Below, in pieces: positions 47,601 to 57,916 of a stretch of DNA of 64,000 nt (positions are counted from its first letter, which is position 1; each line of letters starts with the position of its first letter). The position numbers and the translations under genes are program-made. Where the stretch lies: NCBI RefSeq assembly GCF_036370855.1, contig NC_088099.1, positions 77,603,218 through 77,667,217 of the forward strand. Direction: 5' to 3'. The notes below the pieces were generated by a model. It did not search any database, was not told the DNA's origin, and was given only the letters and a program-made list of their open reading frames with translations. This stretch comes from Dromaius novaehollandiae. Its lineage: Eukaryota; Chordata; Aves; Casuariiformes; Dromaiidae.

Positions 47601-50600
47601 TCCCCATGAGATTCATTATTTCGAGTAATCCATTTCTCCATTCTTTTACCTATCTCTAAACAAAACAGTGTCAACCTACTCGATCTTCTTCATGCGAAAA
47701 ACTCCTGCTCCCTCTTCTCTGAGCCCCATCTTCTCCTGCTCTTTTGTTCTCTCAACTTAGCTGAACTGAAGTGAATTAACTGAACACGCCTTCTATAGCA
47801 CTAGCTGCTTTGCATCACCTTTGCAGCCATCAGCTGGTCCTACAACACCGGTCTTGTAGAGCTGCAAGATGGCACGTGTGGAAAGGGTAACAGTGAAATA
47901 TTCCACAAAAACAGGAAACCTCTCTACTCAGGACCTACACAGCAGAAATGCTGTGGGTAGCCCTTAATCCACCACTTAGAAGCCACAAAATTATGCCAGG
48001 CACACTCTGGACTAGTAAAAATATCACACTTTTTTGTGGCTGAGTATCTATTCCAATGATTCAGAAAAGAACACAGTATTGATTTCTAGAAGTACCATTA
48101 TTGTCTAGTCAGTGGTCTCTATCCTATGGCTTATGGATTAATCTTCACAGGCAATTTTGTACTTTCCATACACACTAAGTTTTTCTGTTTAGTTTTCAAC
48201 AGATGATTAATATATAATGCAGTCAACAAAAAGGACCTCATGCAGAATCCTACACAAAAGTTTCCCATGATGTCTCTCTCAATCCATTTTTGAACCATGA
48301 CATAGGCCTCAACTTTTCACCCTGTGTGTGCAGGAAAAAGGAGATAATGATCCCCCCTTTCAATTTTTCCCCAAAATAAATACTCAAAAGTGTACCTGTA
48401 TAATGGCTAGAACCATGTTTCTGAAGTGGTAGTTTCAACATACATTTCAAAGGACCCACTGTTTTGGAAAGAGGTAAGTGCAGAAAGTTGATGCCAACAA
48501 CTTTGGTGATGCAGCTCATCTTACACAGAATGCCTCATGTTATTTCCACATTCATTCCTGCCCTGAACACAGGGATGTAGGGAACGGCGATCGGAAGATC
48601 TCGCGATGGCACGGAAAGAGGAAGGAAGAGGAAGGATATGACGTAGAGATAGCAGTATGCTTATATACCTACAAGCATACTGCTATCTCTACGTCATATC
48701 CTTCCTCTTCCTTCCTCTTTCCGTGCCATCGCGAGATCTTCCGATCGCCGTTCCCTACACAGGGAAGAACATTACTTATCTGAGCAGAAAAATCCAGCTG
48801 TCAGAATACATGGCCTGGACACAATGCAAAGTGGACAGGAAGTGCATGAAAAGGTAACTGTTCAAACACAGAGTACAGCTCTAATACTGAAATACCTTCA
48901 GTCTCACTTGACTGTGCAGAATTGCTCTACTCTATTCTCTGATGGCAGAAATGGAGTGTGGAAGGAGACTGCAGCAAATACAATTTTTAATATCCCCAGC
49001 AGAATTTTCTCTGTGAGAAAATTCAATATGGGTTTAGGAAAGTGCAAAATAATCATCATATCAACAAGTCCTCTATTATCTCCCAGATAACTGAGGATGC
49101 CTCTATTTTGACAGACTTCTCAAAGTGTATTAAGAGATCGGAAACAAACAAAATTCTTCAGAAAAAGTCATCTCAGCTTCTAATGACCACATTCTCATCT
49201 ATACCGGGTCTTTCTAAAAGACTTTTACTGTAATTAATATTTATTAAAATTATATATTATCTTTCCTCATCTGAACTATAACTCCTTGCAAATTAGGACA
49301 GCAGAATCTTTCACTCTCTAAGAATAATGTTCCTTCAATGGAGAAGTGAAGGACATTTAACTGATTTGAGAGAGGTTAAATGATGAGTTATGCCTCTATT
49401 GCATTTTAGACTTTGCACTTTGATTCAAAAATCACAAACACTCCAGGATGGTCTTGTACTGGGTGGCCTCTGGAATGTCACAAGGAGTGAGCATTCCATG
49501 TTTCTTACTCCATGTATTTGACTGCACCTTCTTGCTCCCCATTTGAGATAGTAATGCCTTCAAAGACTGGCCCTTAATGCTATTACTAAATATGTCATTT
49601 GGGAGCACGGATTTGACAGTCCAATTCATTCATCACTTAAAATCACAAAAACAGACTTCCTTCAGTGCTAAACTCCACTGTACTCTTAAAAAAAACTGGC
49701 TGATTTCTGGGAAACATACAGAAGAAATGGAAGCACATTTATATCTTGGAGGGAAGGAAAGAGAAAATGATGCTATATTCAGAAATTATATCCTGGTTGG
49801 GGTTTCTTCATCATCCTTTTACAATTTTGATCCAAGAATTCAGTGAAGAGGCAACATCTCCATCCCATACAATGGGCATTTATGGGAGATATCATAGTTG
49901 TCGGTAAACAACTTAATTATCCCAAGATCCTTTTTCAAGTCAGCAGAGAAAGTACTGCTTAAAGGCATGAAAGGAATTGAGGGCTATAATTAGACATGAC
50001 TTTGAATGGGAGTAGTTTCCTGGAACTTTCTTGCATTTATCAGGCTGCTCAGAATAGTTCTTCTTTCAGCTCAGGAGTGCTCTCTGCACAGATGATTCTC
50101 TGATGTCCTTCATCATTCATTTTTGAATTATCTTTTCTTATACACTTGCTTATCACTGGAATGAGCTTCAGTGCAATAGTAAGAGGCTTGAGTTAATTGG
50201 ACCTGTTGGACAATATCCCCACTCATTCAGCTGTCGAGGTTTCCTCTCCACCAAACTGGCAGTTTAATAACTTCATATTATCTGTGCCACATGGCATAAT
50301 ACACAGTTCTACCTCACACCCAATTTGAGGCATATTGTCTTAGAATAAAAAACTGCTGGTGTAATAACATTTCAGTGACATTAGGCATGTCACTATTTGA
50401 TTGCAAATCCTATTCTTGTTATAATAGACAGTGTTTATTACTTCCTCACTTAAGGCCTTTTATCAGCTGTAGGCAATTGGCTACCTGATTAAAAAGGAGA
50501 ACCTGGTGAACTGGAAAAAGCACTGCTCTGAGAGAAAGCGGAGCCTTTTGTGATATAAGCATAGAAAAAAACCCAAGACTAATTAGCACAGTCTTGAGCA

Positions 50601-53600
50601 CTGACGAAACCAAGTTCATCTTCCTTTGGAAGGGCGGGGGAAGTCCTGTGCTTCTAACCCTCTCCTCCGCAAACAATCAGATCAATGAACCTGTCCACCA
50701 GTATTCTTTCACTAAGTGGTCATTATGCATGATGCATAGTCAGTCACAGCCTTATATCTAGAGAAGCCTGTGCTGGCTTTGCACATGAGAGATGGTAAAA
50801 AGTATTATTTTTACTGCTATTCTACCATGGAGGACAGCTAAATATTATAATCAAGACACACATGCACAGACAGCCTCATTCAAGGAATAATGCTGTGATG
50901 CATTGCTGAATACCTTAACTAATGAAAGGACTGGAAAACCCTGGCAGACAGTTAAAAGGCTTAGTAGCTGACTTACTAAAAAGGCTAAGGACACCCTCTC
51001 TTTAATAAGACCTTAGACTCTTAAATCGAACTACCAGAGCATGCAATTCCTAGGACACATGCTTCCAAATCGGAAGCCTCACGTGACGCACATGTCAAAA
51101 CTGACCACACTTTGCAGAAGAACACGAAGCACTCTTTTCCTTTTATTCTCCTCCTTCCTTCCCAATGTCAGGTCTGTGGAAAGTTTCTAATTACACTAAT
51201 TTACAAACAAATAAGGTGCAATTGTATTCACAAACGAGTAACACTCAAAACCAGACCTCCCTACTACCAAATCTGCACTTCAGCCATTAGGTTATGATTC
51301 TGCCTTACAACAATGTTCTAACTACTGCGATGGCATGTCTGCAGCATGATGCTATGCTCCTCCACAACGAGCAACTCTCTAGCCCTTTGTAAGACACCAA
51401 ACACATTTGGATGTGCTAACGAGCTATTTTTGCCAGTGATTTATTTACATTTTGGATGATACATATTCTAGCCCTCTCAGAGATGTGAATGCAGTGTTTC
51501 TAAGGCCAGCAATGGACAGAAGCTTGTTGGTACCCAGTACCAATTTTATTTCACATAGCACTGCAGCTGACTTGTGCCAACCCAAATCTTGGCAAAGTGA
51601 AGAACTTGGCATTTCTGGGATATGCTCTGCCATTTTCTACCTCCACCATTTATGTTCCACTATAGCTAGGGGTACTCAAACCTGAACTAGCTTTAATCTA
51701 ATTAGCTTCAATACCCTCCCACCTTACTTTTATGCCAAGGGCATCCAAGCTAGTAGGGCATGCTCAAAGTATGCTTATTTATGCACCTCCCAGGCCATTC
51801 CCTGGAAATATAGCCTTTGCAGTGCACATCTCTTCTGATCACTGATAAAAGGTGTGCAGACTCACCTATCCAGTAGCCCAGACCAGGCAGGGAGTCACAG
51901 GAAGCTTTGGTTACTCAGGCTTACTCTCAACTACACCATTTCATTCCCTACCCACTGCTCAAACTAAATCTTAGTTCTCATGACTCAAGAGATTGAAAAA
52001 AATAAATTCTTTATTTAAGATATCACATAGACATACAGTTCCCCCAAGGAAGATAAGACCCCACCTATACCTCCAAAATCTCTGAAATTTCATATTGCTT
52101 CTGCAGCTCCTATTGCTTATGCACTGGCCCAGTGCTTGGGAGTCAAGGAGGAAAGAGACTGCAGTATATGCAAGGAATATATACGCATGCCTACAGGACT
52201 GCAATTCCAAAGAAGAGCCCTTTGCATCTCTCCAGAAAGCCAATGCCACACCTCCAGCATTATGTCATGGACTTCCCCATCCTTTGACGGGGTGTGCTCT
52301 CACATGACCTGCCTTGGGGGCTGCTCAGGGGAACATAACCCTCATGGACACAAGGACTCATACAGTGGAACTAAAGAAGCTAAGAGGTCTGCTTTAGTAA
52401 TATGTCTTCCTAAAGGAAAATTCAAAACCAGATTACACCTTGTAACAGTGCTCTCTAAATCATTTGTTGTGGATCATTTATTAAACATCCAATACATGCC
52501 AATGGTCCACAGAGTTAACTTAAAAGCAACAAGTACATAGGATATAAACTAAACACATATTCAATAATTTCTTAACATTCACCTATCACAAACTATCATG
52601 AGAGTTATCTCAAGGAAAAGAAGTACCTCTGGGTACTACTATTGTATGGATTTCTTAGTCTCTGTATTTGTACTTATGACAGGGTATAGAGACTCCACCA
52701 ACAGACACAACCCATTTCAGCCTAGTGATGGGGAAACATATGCAGAGACAGCCCTCACAATCTAAATTAGAAGCTGGCTTCTAAACCCTGCCACTACAGT
52801 GATGGCATGGCAAGGCTTCAGAAGGGCAGAGTTACCTTACTGTTCCATAATACACCAGCCAAGGAAGAGCATACATCTCTGTAGCAATTATACTTAAAGC
52901 CCACATGATTTTTATGCAAAGCTGAGATTCACTCTGGTAACTTCAGTTCAGTCAACATTAAATAATATTTCCAGTAGCCTTAGACAGGGTTATACTGCCT
53001 TCCTTCAAAATACCCAGGATATTTCTACAGTCTCCCAAAGCCTCATATATACTCGCACAAGGGCCAAGTCTGAACCAGAATTATTAGCCACATACTTGGC
53101 CTTACCTCATCCTCCTCAGTAGGGCCACACAGCCCAATTCAGATATAGTTCCTGTTCAGACCTTCGAAGACTGGGCAGAACTTGCTTACATCTGCCTGTA
53201 AAAACATAATGTAGATATGCTCCAGCTAAACTTTTGCAGAACACAGTGGCCTTTACCAAAACAGCCATCTGAAATGTGCTTCTGGTCTGTGGGGACATGC
53301 AAGAAATAACTCAGCAATTACAACCAAGAAACTCATTTCCCCATTTTTTCCCCTGTACATAGAGCAACGATTACAGTAAATTCAAATCCAAACAAGACAG
53401 AAACTACCAGCTGTACTGAGAGAAAGCTAAGGCTCTGGGTTGAATGTTTTTGCTGAATTTCTGTAATAATTTTTTTTTTCATGCTTAATTAGATTTTTTT
53501 AAAGACTTCTTGGAGGATTCAGAAAAGAGAGCTATCTTGGGAACTGCAGACTGTTACATTCAGCCTTATTTTTTGTGAGCCCTGTGATGTTTGGTTTATC

Positions 53601-56600
53601 AGCCTTGAGCATTAGGAGCTAACACTACTGTTTAACACTACCTGGGAGTCACCACTATTGCAAAGGATGGTGGCTGTGCCACAGGCCATTGTCTGAATTC
53701 CCCTCATCTACCCTGCCAAACTGTGATTATACACCAGACAAGTAAAAATTAGGCCCAGAATACTGCTTGCCAAACTCTGATCCCTCCTGGCAGATTTTTC
53801 TGTATATATAATCCTTGCACCACGTATTTAGTAACTTCTACACACAAAAACTGGAAAAGTGTGGTTTTTTTTAATTGAATTGATTTAGTTGATTTTTGAA
53901 AGTCACTTTTTGTGCTACACCTCCAATTCGGTTTTGCTGTAAAGAGACACAGGCAGTAAGTGGCATTAATGGTAAGTTCTGCAAATGCCCTAATGTTACC
54001 ACACCTGAATGTTTTGTTGCTACTAGTTATTCATTTCCTCTCTCCCTGCGGGCTGGTAAAAACAGCCAACACAAAGTGCGTTGTCATTTTGGCAGCTGGA
54101 GTGTAACACATTTTCAGAAAACTAACAGATCTTGTCTCTGGTAAATTTGTACTTTTGTTAAGAACCGCTACAGCTTCCTCACAGTGAGATTCAAGAATAC
54201 AAGTTCTCATTTTGCATTCACGGAAGATGAAGTTCAGTGCAGAAAACACTCCAGTCCTTTTTACTAGGCTTCAAGATGGATCTTTAAAGTTAAAAACCAG
54301 CACATTCTTCTAAGGCACATTAAAAAAAACAACACAGAAAACTGCACTACTCCTGCTTCTTTTTCATAAAAGCCTTTTCTTTTGGCCCTTATTTATTTTT
54401 GTATTGACTCAACCGGCAATATAACGGGTAACTCCCAGCTATTTCTCTAGAGTCCCACCCACACAGACAAAAAAAAAAGAAAACCAAACACAAAGATACC
54501 CAATATTTACTGAGCCCTTTCTTGCCCTTCTCTGATAGCGTGCTCTACCATACTCTATAGCATGTATATCTGTTTAGTATACATATATAGCATACCATTA
54601 GTCAGAAGTCACAGAGCGACTCCCTTGCCATTGCCTCCGCTTGGTTTTTGCGGAGGGAAAGGTCCCTTCCCCCAGCATGCAGAGCTGAGGGAGAAGCGGA
54701 AGGAAATGAGACTTTCTGCAGCCTTTTTCTGACACCTTCCCAGCCTCCTCGGAGGCTGCCCCGGCAGAGCCGCAATCCTAGCCCTCCGCTGGAGCACAGG
54801 AGCAGAGCTGGGCACCAGCTGCTGCCTGGCACACCGTTAACAGCCACATTATGGCTGTCCTCTCCGGGCTGGGGCGGCTCTGCACAGCGGGGCCTCTGGG
54901 GCCACGCACAGCTGCCAGGGAGCCAGGACCCTGCCTCAGCGCCTGTCCCAGCACCAGGGCAACTCTGTGCCGCCAGTTCACCATCAGCTCACTTCCTGTC
55001 ACAAAACGCTTAGCGGCTTCTTCAGTTTGGGATCTGTGGGGTGGGGAGCTTGCATGAGCTGCTAATCCAAATGCCGTCCCAAAAGATGGGACTGGCAAGA
55101 ACTCCGGCGGGGGGTCCCTATGCTCTGCTTACGTATTTGAAGGAGTTATCCCCAGGGCAGCTGGTTTTCTAAACCTGAGGAGGCAGTTGCAGTATGAATT
55201 TGGTTTTAGCAATGTGCAGCTTCCAAGCAAGAAAGCTGAGTCAGAGGTATCAATTTCTTCAAACATTCAATTTTACTAAATGAAGCAAAACCAATGATGA
55301 GTCTCTAGCTCTAACGGTTGGAAAGAACGTTGATTCAAATATAATCCAACACCTAACAACAACACATTATTAGGGAGCTTTTATCCAAATGTATTTAAAG
55401 GCTTCTGAGATTTAAAAAACCCGATTTGTTTGTCTGGGGATACTTGCACCTCAAGACAGATTGACTGAAGATACAAAGTTAAACTTTTCTGAGGACATTT
55501 ATTTTAAAAGAAAGGGTGGGCCCTAGTTTACATGAATTAGAGTGCCCTTAAATTCACACCTTCAGGTAATCTACCTTTTTTCTGATCCCAAAGAGAAGGA
55601 GAGGGCAAGCACTCTCTCTGGAGGTCACTGGGACATCAGACAGGTCCCAGATTGCTACATTTCCCTACGGCCTGCCTACCATAGAGAAAGCCTCCTGCGC
55701 CCGTTTTGTGTCCTTTAGAGTACTGTAGCAGAAACATGAGCAATTTTACCCAACACACAAAGGAAGCTGTGCTCGTTGAATGGGTGAGAGCAGCCACTTT
55801 GAAAGCAAACAACACTGAATGACCTAGGAGAGGAATTTCAATGCAATGGAAATGGCAGATGGAATTTAGTCAAAAAATACAATTGACAAGACAGGATTTC
55901 AGCTTTATGATTCACCCCAAAAACCTCAACCAGCACATAATGGTCAGAGACAGTCACCCACACCCAGTTTAGTATCTATTTGAAAAGCATGACACGTGCA
56001 ACAAAACAATTTTAACATGCACTCAGATCTCAAGTTCTATTTGTATAGCAACTCAAGGAGGCAAAAAATATCCAGGCCCTGGCAAAAGAATTTCTAGTGT
56101 TGCCTTTAATTTTGGAACAAACAGCTGATGTTCAGTAATGAATGAGGGGGGGAATATAACAGTTTAGTGAAGCAGTCATTGCCTTATGACTGTATGAGAA
56201 ATTTGCAAACTGAGACTGCACACACACTAATACAAGAGGAGATTTTATTCAATTCGGGATTGGGAGGGGCTTTTGTCCAATTAACTCTTCTAATGCTACA
56301 TACAGCTGCTAGATTTATCTGATATTTGTACTTTTTATGCTATCAGCAAGGAAATACTGAACTTTACACTTCTGAATGACTACAGATATTTAAATTATTG
56401 TAAGGTTATGTACTGAAGCCTAATCCATTTGAAAACATCTGCAGCTTCCAGGGCAGAGAGCCAAAAACACACAGTGGCAGCTACATGGTGCTTAGCCTAG
56501 TTTGGGTGTCATACTAGTGCTACATACTGCTCCAGCAGAAGCTTTAGTAAGAGTAAGCCCTTTAATAATGACATTTTCAGAAAGGCTCAGAACCTGTTTA

Positions 56601-57730
56601 GGATGCTGACCTTTATAAAAAAAGAAAAAAAAACAAATATGCCCAATCTGAGGCCCATTAAGGAGTTACCCTAACGAAGATTTTCATCAAGTTTCACTGG
56701 AAGAGACCCGCATTTTTAAAATGGAAACAAGTACTAGATTCAGCTGAACATGTCCTATACATACTGCTCATGTACAGGATGGATACATTATGCCAGCAGG
56801 CTCTGATTTGCTATGGAAATAGCATCCCAACCACAAGAACAAAAAGCAGCTATTCAGTTCCACCACAGCTGCAGCAGATGAGCACAAATTTTCAAACTAC
56901 ATCCCTGCTTTTGTTTGACAGTCCAGAATCTCATCCAGACCCCGCTGGACTCAGACATAGATCATGACTCTAACAGGATGGAGACAAACAGGGCCAGAGG
57001 GCACAAGCTCCGTTCTTCAGGCCTCTGACTTCTATGTGACTTTAGAGGAGTTTCCCTCTATTTATCACACTTGAAGCATGTCAGACCTTGGTACAGGGAC
57101 AAAGAGTGACAGCTGAGGAATGAGCCACACTGTGATCCACAGCCAGCAGAAACGAAGGAATCCACTGCCTTTACAATAACCCTCACAACTCTGGAGAAAC
57201 CCCTGAACTCGGCAAAGTTAAAGACTGTACTCAGTTAAATTGTAACCAGATGTTAAATCTAAGTCCTTCCACAAAGAAAGGCAATAAAAAAGCTAATCTC
57301 TAAGCTTTGAAGAAGCATTTTGTTGCCATCTACAATGTGGGTAAGTTTTGCCAGACAGCTAGTGATAACATAGTTTTAAAGCTGCAGGGCTTATAATTTT
57401 TCTTTCTCTGAATGCTGTACAGTTACTTCATACAGCAAAGCAAAGCTTTTATTTACAAAATGTCAACCCTATATAAAACACAGTTACTTTTCTTCTACAT
57501 TGTGCAGGTTTGGGGAAATTTTTTTTTCTGCTTTTTTAATCTAACAATCGCATTTCACTATGTCATAAAGAAAGCTCCTCCCAGGTTATACCATGCACAA
57601 ATGAAAGCAGCTTTCTCTGAGTAAAGCCACTAACATTTTAGTAATGCTTTTGGAGCACAAAACCAGTCAATGGCGTTGTAAGAACATACAGCCAACTGCA
57701 CTAAAGTACTTGCTCACCTGATTTTCCCAT
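32505..57730 (-). CDS. GLIPR2: GLIPR2 / GAPR-1, Golgi-associated PR-1-like CAP protein
   Basis: CDS is complement(join(32505-32665, 33737-33814, 41221-41324, 44473-44581, 57718-57730)), 465 nt including stop and 154 residues, the length of human GAPR-1. It is a single CAP/SCP domain protein without a signal peptide, N-myristoylated and bound to the cytosolic face of Golgi membranes and lipid rafts; the mammalian protein also binds Beclin 1 and restrains autophagy. MGKSAS provides the myristoylation site. The conserved cavity residues are present as His54, Glu65, Glu86 and His103, and the CAP signature [11 protein letters not shown] starts at residue 102. The tail reads NVLPPRK. Intron phases are 1, 2, 1, 1, every junction is GT/AG, and no frame break is seen. 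The gene spans 25 kb with a 13.1-kb first intron, and a TATA-like CArG box lies about 180 bp above the start codon. Confidence 0.97.
32666..33736 (-). other. GLIPR2: GLIPR2 intron 4
   Basis: 1.07 kb, donor GTAAGT, acceptor TTTTTCAG. No other feature recognised. Confidence 0.9.
33737..33814 (-). CDS. GLIPR2: GLIPR2 exon 4
   Basis: 78 nt encoding [17 protein letters not shown] and the Gly-rich stretch up to GTG. It includes cavity residue Glu86 in WYSEI. Acceptor GTGTTTCAG, donor GTAAGT. Confidence 0.96.
37075..37102. repeat. Poly(C) / poly(T) low-complexity tract
   Basis: Fourteen C residues followed by T-rich runs; on the GLIPR2 sense strand this is an A-run then a G-run. Confidence 0.85.
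39114..39134. repeat. Poly(T) tract, 21 nt
   Basis: Uninterrupted T run in GLIPR2 intron 3, with no retrocopy body recognised. Confidence 0.9.
41221..41324 (-). CDS. GLIPR2: GLIPR2 exon 3
   Basis: 104 nt encoding [20 protein letters not shown], then [14 protein letters not shown]. It includes cavity residues His54 (in VLKHS) and Glu65 (in CGENLAW). Acceptor TTTGCTAG, donor GTAAAT; entered in phase 2 and left in phase 1. Confidence 0.97.
42074..42115. repeat. Two-copy 21-bp tandem repeat
   Basis: GCAGCAGTACTGAAGAGAAG and its near-identical neighbour with CATT in place of TACT lie back to back. Confidence 0.75.
42340..42765 (+). mobile_element. CR1 LINE 3' fragment
   Basis: Words typical of the CR1 3' end appear in order: AGATTTAAAATCAAATAAGA, TTTTTTCACAGAGTAAGCA, TTGGAACTCATCACCATAGG, and finally AGACAGGATATTGGTCTAGC followed by TGGAC. 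The element is antisense to GLIPR2. The upstream boundary is uncertain. Confidence 0.75.
42880..42965 (+). mobile_element. Second CR1 LINE 3' tail
   Basis: GAACTAGATGATCTCTTCAT followed by TTCCTTCATGCCC and AATTCTGTAATG resembles the terminal CR1 sequence (CTAGATGATCTC...CCTTCCAAC...ATTCTATGATT). It comes after the terminus of the preceding fragment, so it is a separate insertion or another subfamily. Confidence 0.6.
43946..43971 (+). repeat. G-rich run
   Basis: Two runs of seven to eight G separated by one A, in GLIPR2 intron 2; possible G-quadruplex on the + strand. Confidence 0.5.
44473..44581 (-). CDS. GLIPR2: GLIPR2 exon 2
   Basis: 109 nt encoding [20 protein letters not shown], then [15 protein letters not shown]. 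This is the first helix of the CAP fold with the conserved AHNDYR motif. Acceptor GATTTCAG, donor GTGAGT. Confidence 0.97.
48567..48768. mobile_element. Foldback/MITE-like perfect palindrome with flanking duplication
   Basis: Arms 48576-48662 and 48673-48759 are perfect reverse complements over 87 of 87 bases, separated by a 10-nt loop (ATATACCTAC). The termini read TGTAGGGAACGG and CCGTTCCCTACA. ACACAGGGA directly precedes the left end (48567-48575) and recurs at the right end (48757-48765), overlapping the terminal ACA, so a target-site duplication of 6-9 bp is compatible; hAT elements give 8 bp and Mutator-like elements 9 bp. The arms are CpG-rich with a GA-rich centre, unlike the surrounding AT-rich intron, and identical arms imply youth or active correction. 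There is no transposase, so any element is non-autonomous. An assembly or library artefact is a real alternative. Confidence 0.7.
54600..55110. promoter_or_regulatory. GC-rich patch inside GLIPR2 intron 1
   Basis: About 500 bp clearly richer in GC and CpG than its surroundings (for example CCTCCTCGGAGGCTGCCCCG). Several overlapping frames are open on both strands, as expected from GC content. It could be an alternative promoter, an enhancer or a lncRNA start. I see no start codon and donor pair that would prove an exon. Confidence 0.35.
57718..57730 (-). CDS. GLIPR2: GLIPR2 exon 1 (13-nt coding part)
   Basis: ATGGGAAAATCAG then donor GTGAGC. It encodes MGKS plus the first base of Ala5, the myristoylation signal. 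Identity is fixed by phase 1 matching exon 2, whose first two bases complete GCT, and by the family's MGKSAS start. The 5'UTR continues upstream to about 57880. Confidence 0.93.
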
Positions 57731-57906
57731 GACCAAGTTTTTGATTATCGCCTGATGCCTCCTGTCTTGACTTTCTCTGATGTGCGCTGGGGATGAGCTG
57801 CTGTAATTTCAGTGCGACTTCAGTCTCCTGCCAGCACCACTGCAACGAGCTCAACAGAACGAAATTGTAAACGCCCCTTTTCACTAGTTGAGCAAGCCTG
57901 CCCATG

Positions 57907-57916
57907 CCTTATAAGG
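57907..57916 (-). promoter_or_regulatory. GLIPR2: TATA-like CArG box of the GLIPR2 promoter
   Basis: CCTTATAAGG is palindromic, fits CC(A/T)6GG for serum response factor, and contains TATAAGG in the orientation of GLIPR2 about 180 bp above its start codon. It could act as a TATA box, an SRF site or both. Flanking CpG content is modest, so this is not a typical CpG-island promoter. Confidence 0.5.

Larger units (their letters stand above)
44582..57717 (-). other. GLIPR2: GLIPR2 intron 1
   Basis: 13.1 kb between the 13-nt first coding segment and exon 2. Notable contents are the perfect foldback palindrome at 48576-48759 and a GC-rich patch at 54600-55110. Open frames of 123 (46938) and 134 (52136) codons on the + strand lack motifs. 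First introns commonly carry regulatory elements, but none can be proven here. Confidence 0.88.

Noticed and set aside
48478-48857. Overlapping 66-101 codon frames across the palindrome
   Set aside because: They are generated by the inverted repeat and have no independent support.
52136-52540. 134-codon + strand frame in GLIPR2 intron 1
   Set aside because: No motif, promoter or splice support, and antisense to a real intron.
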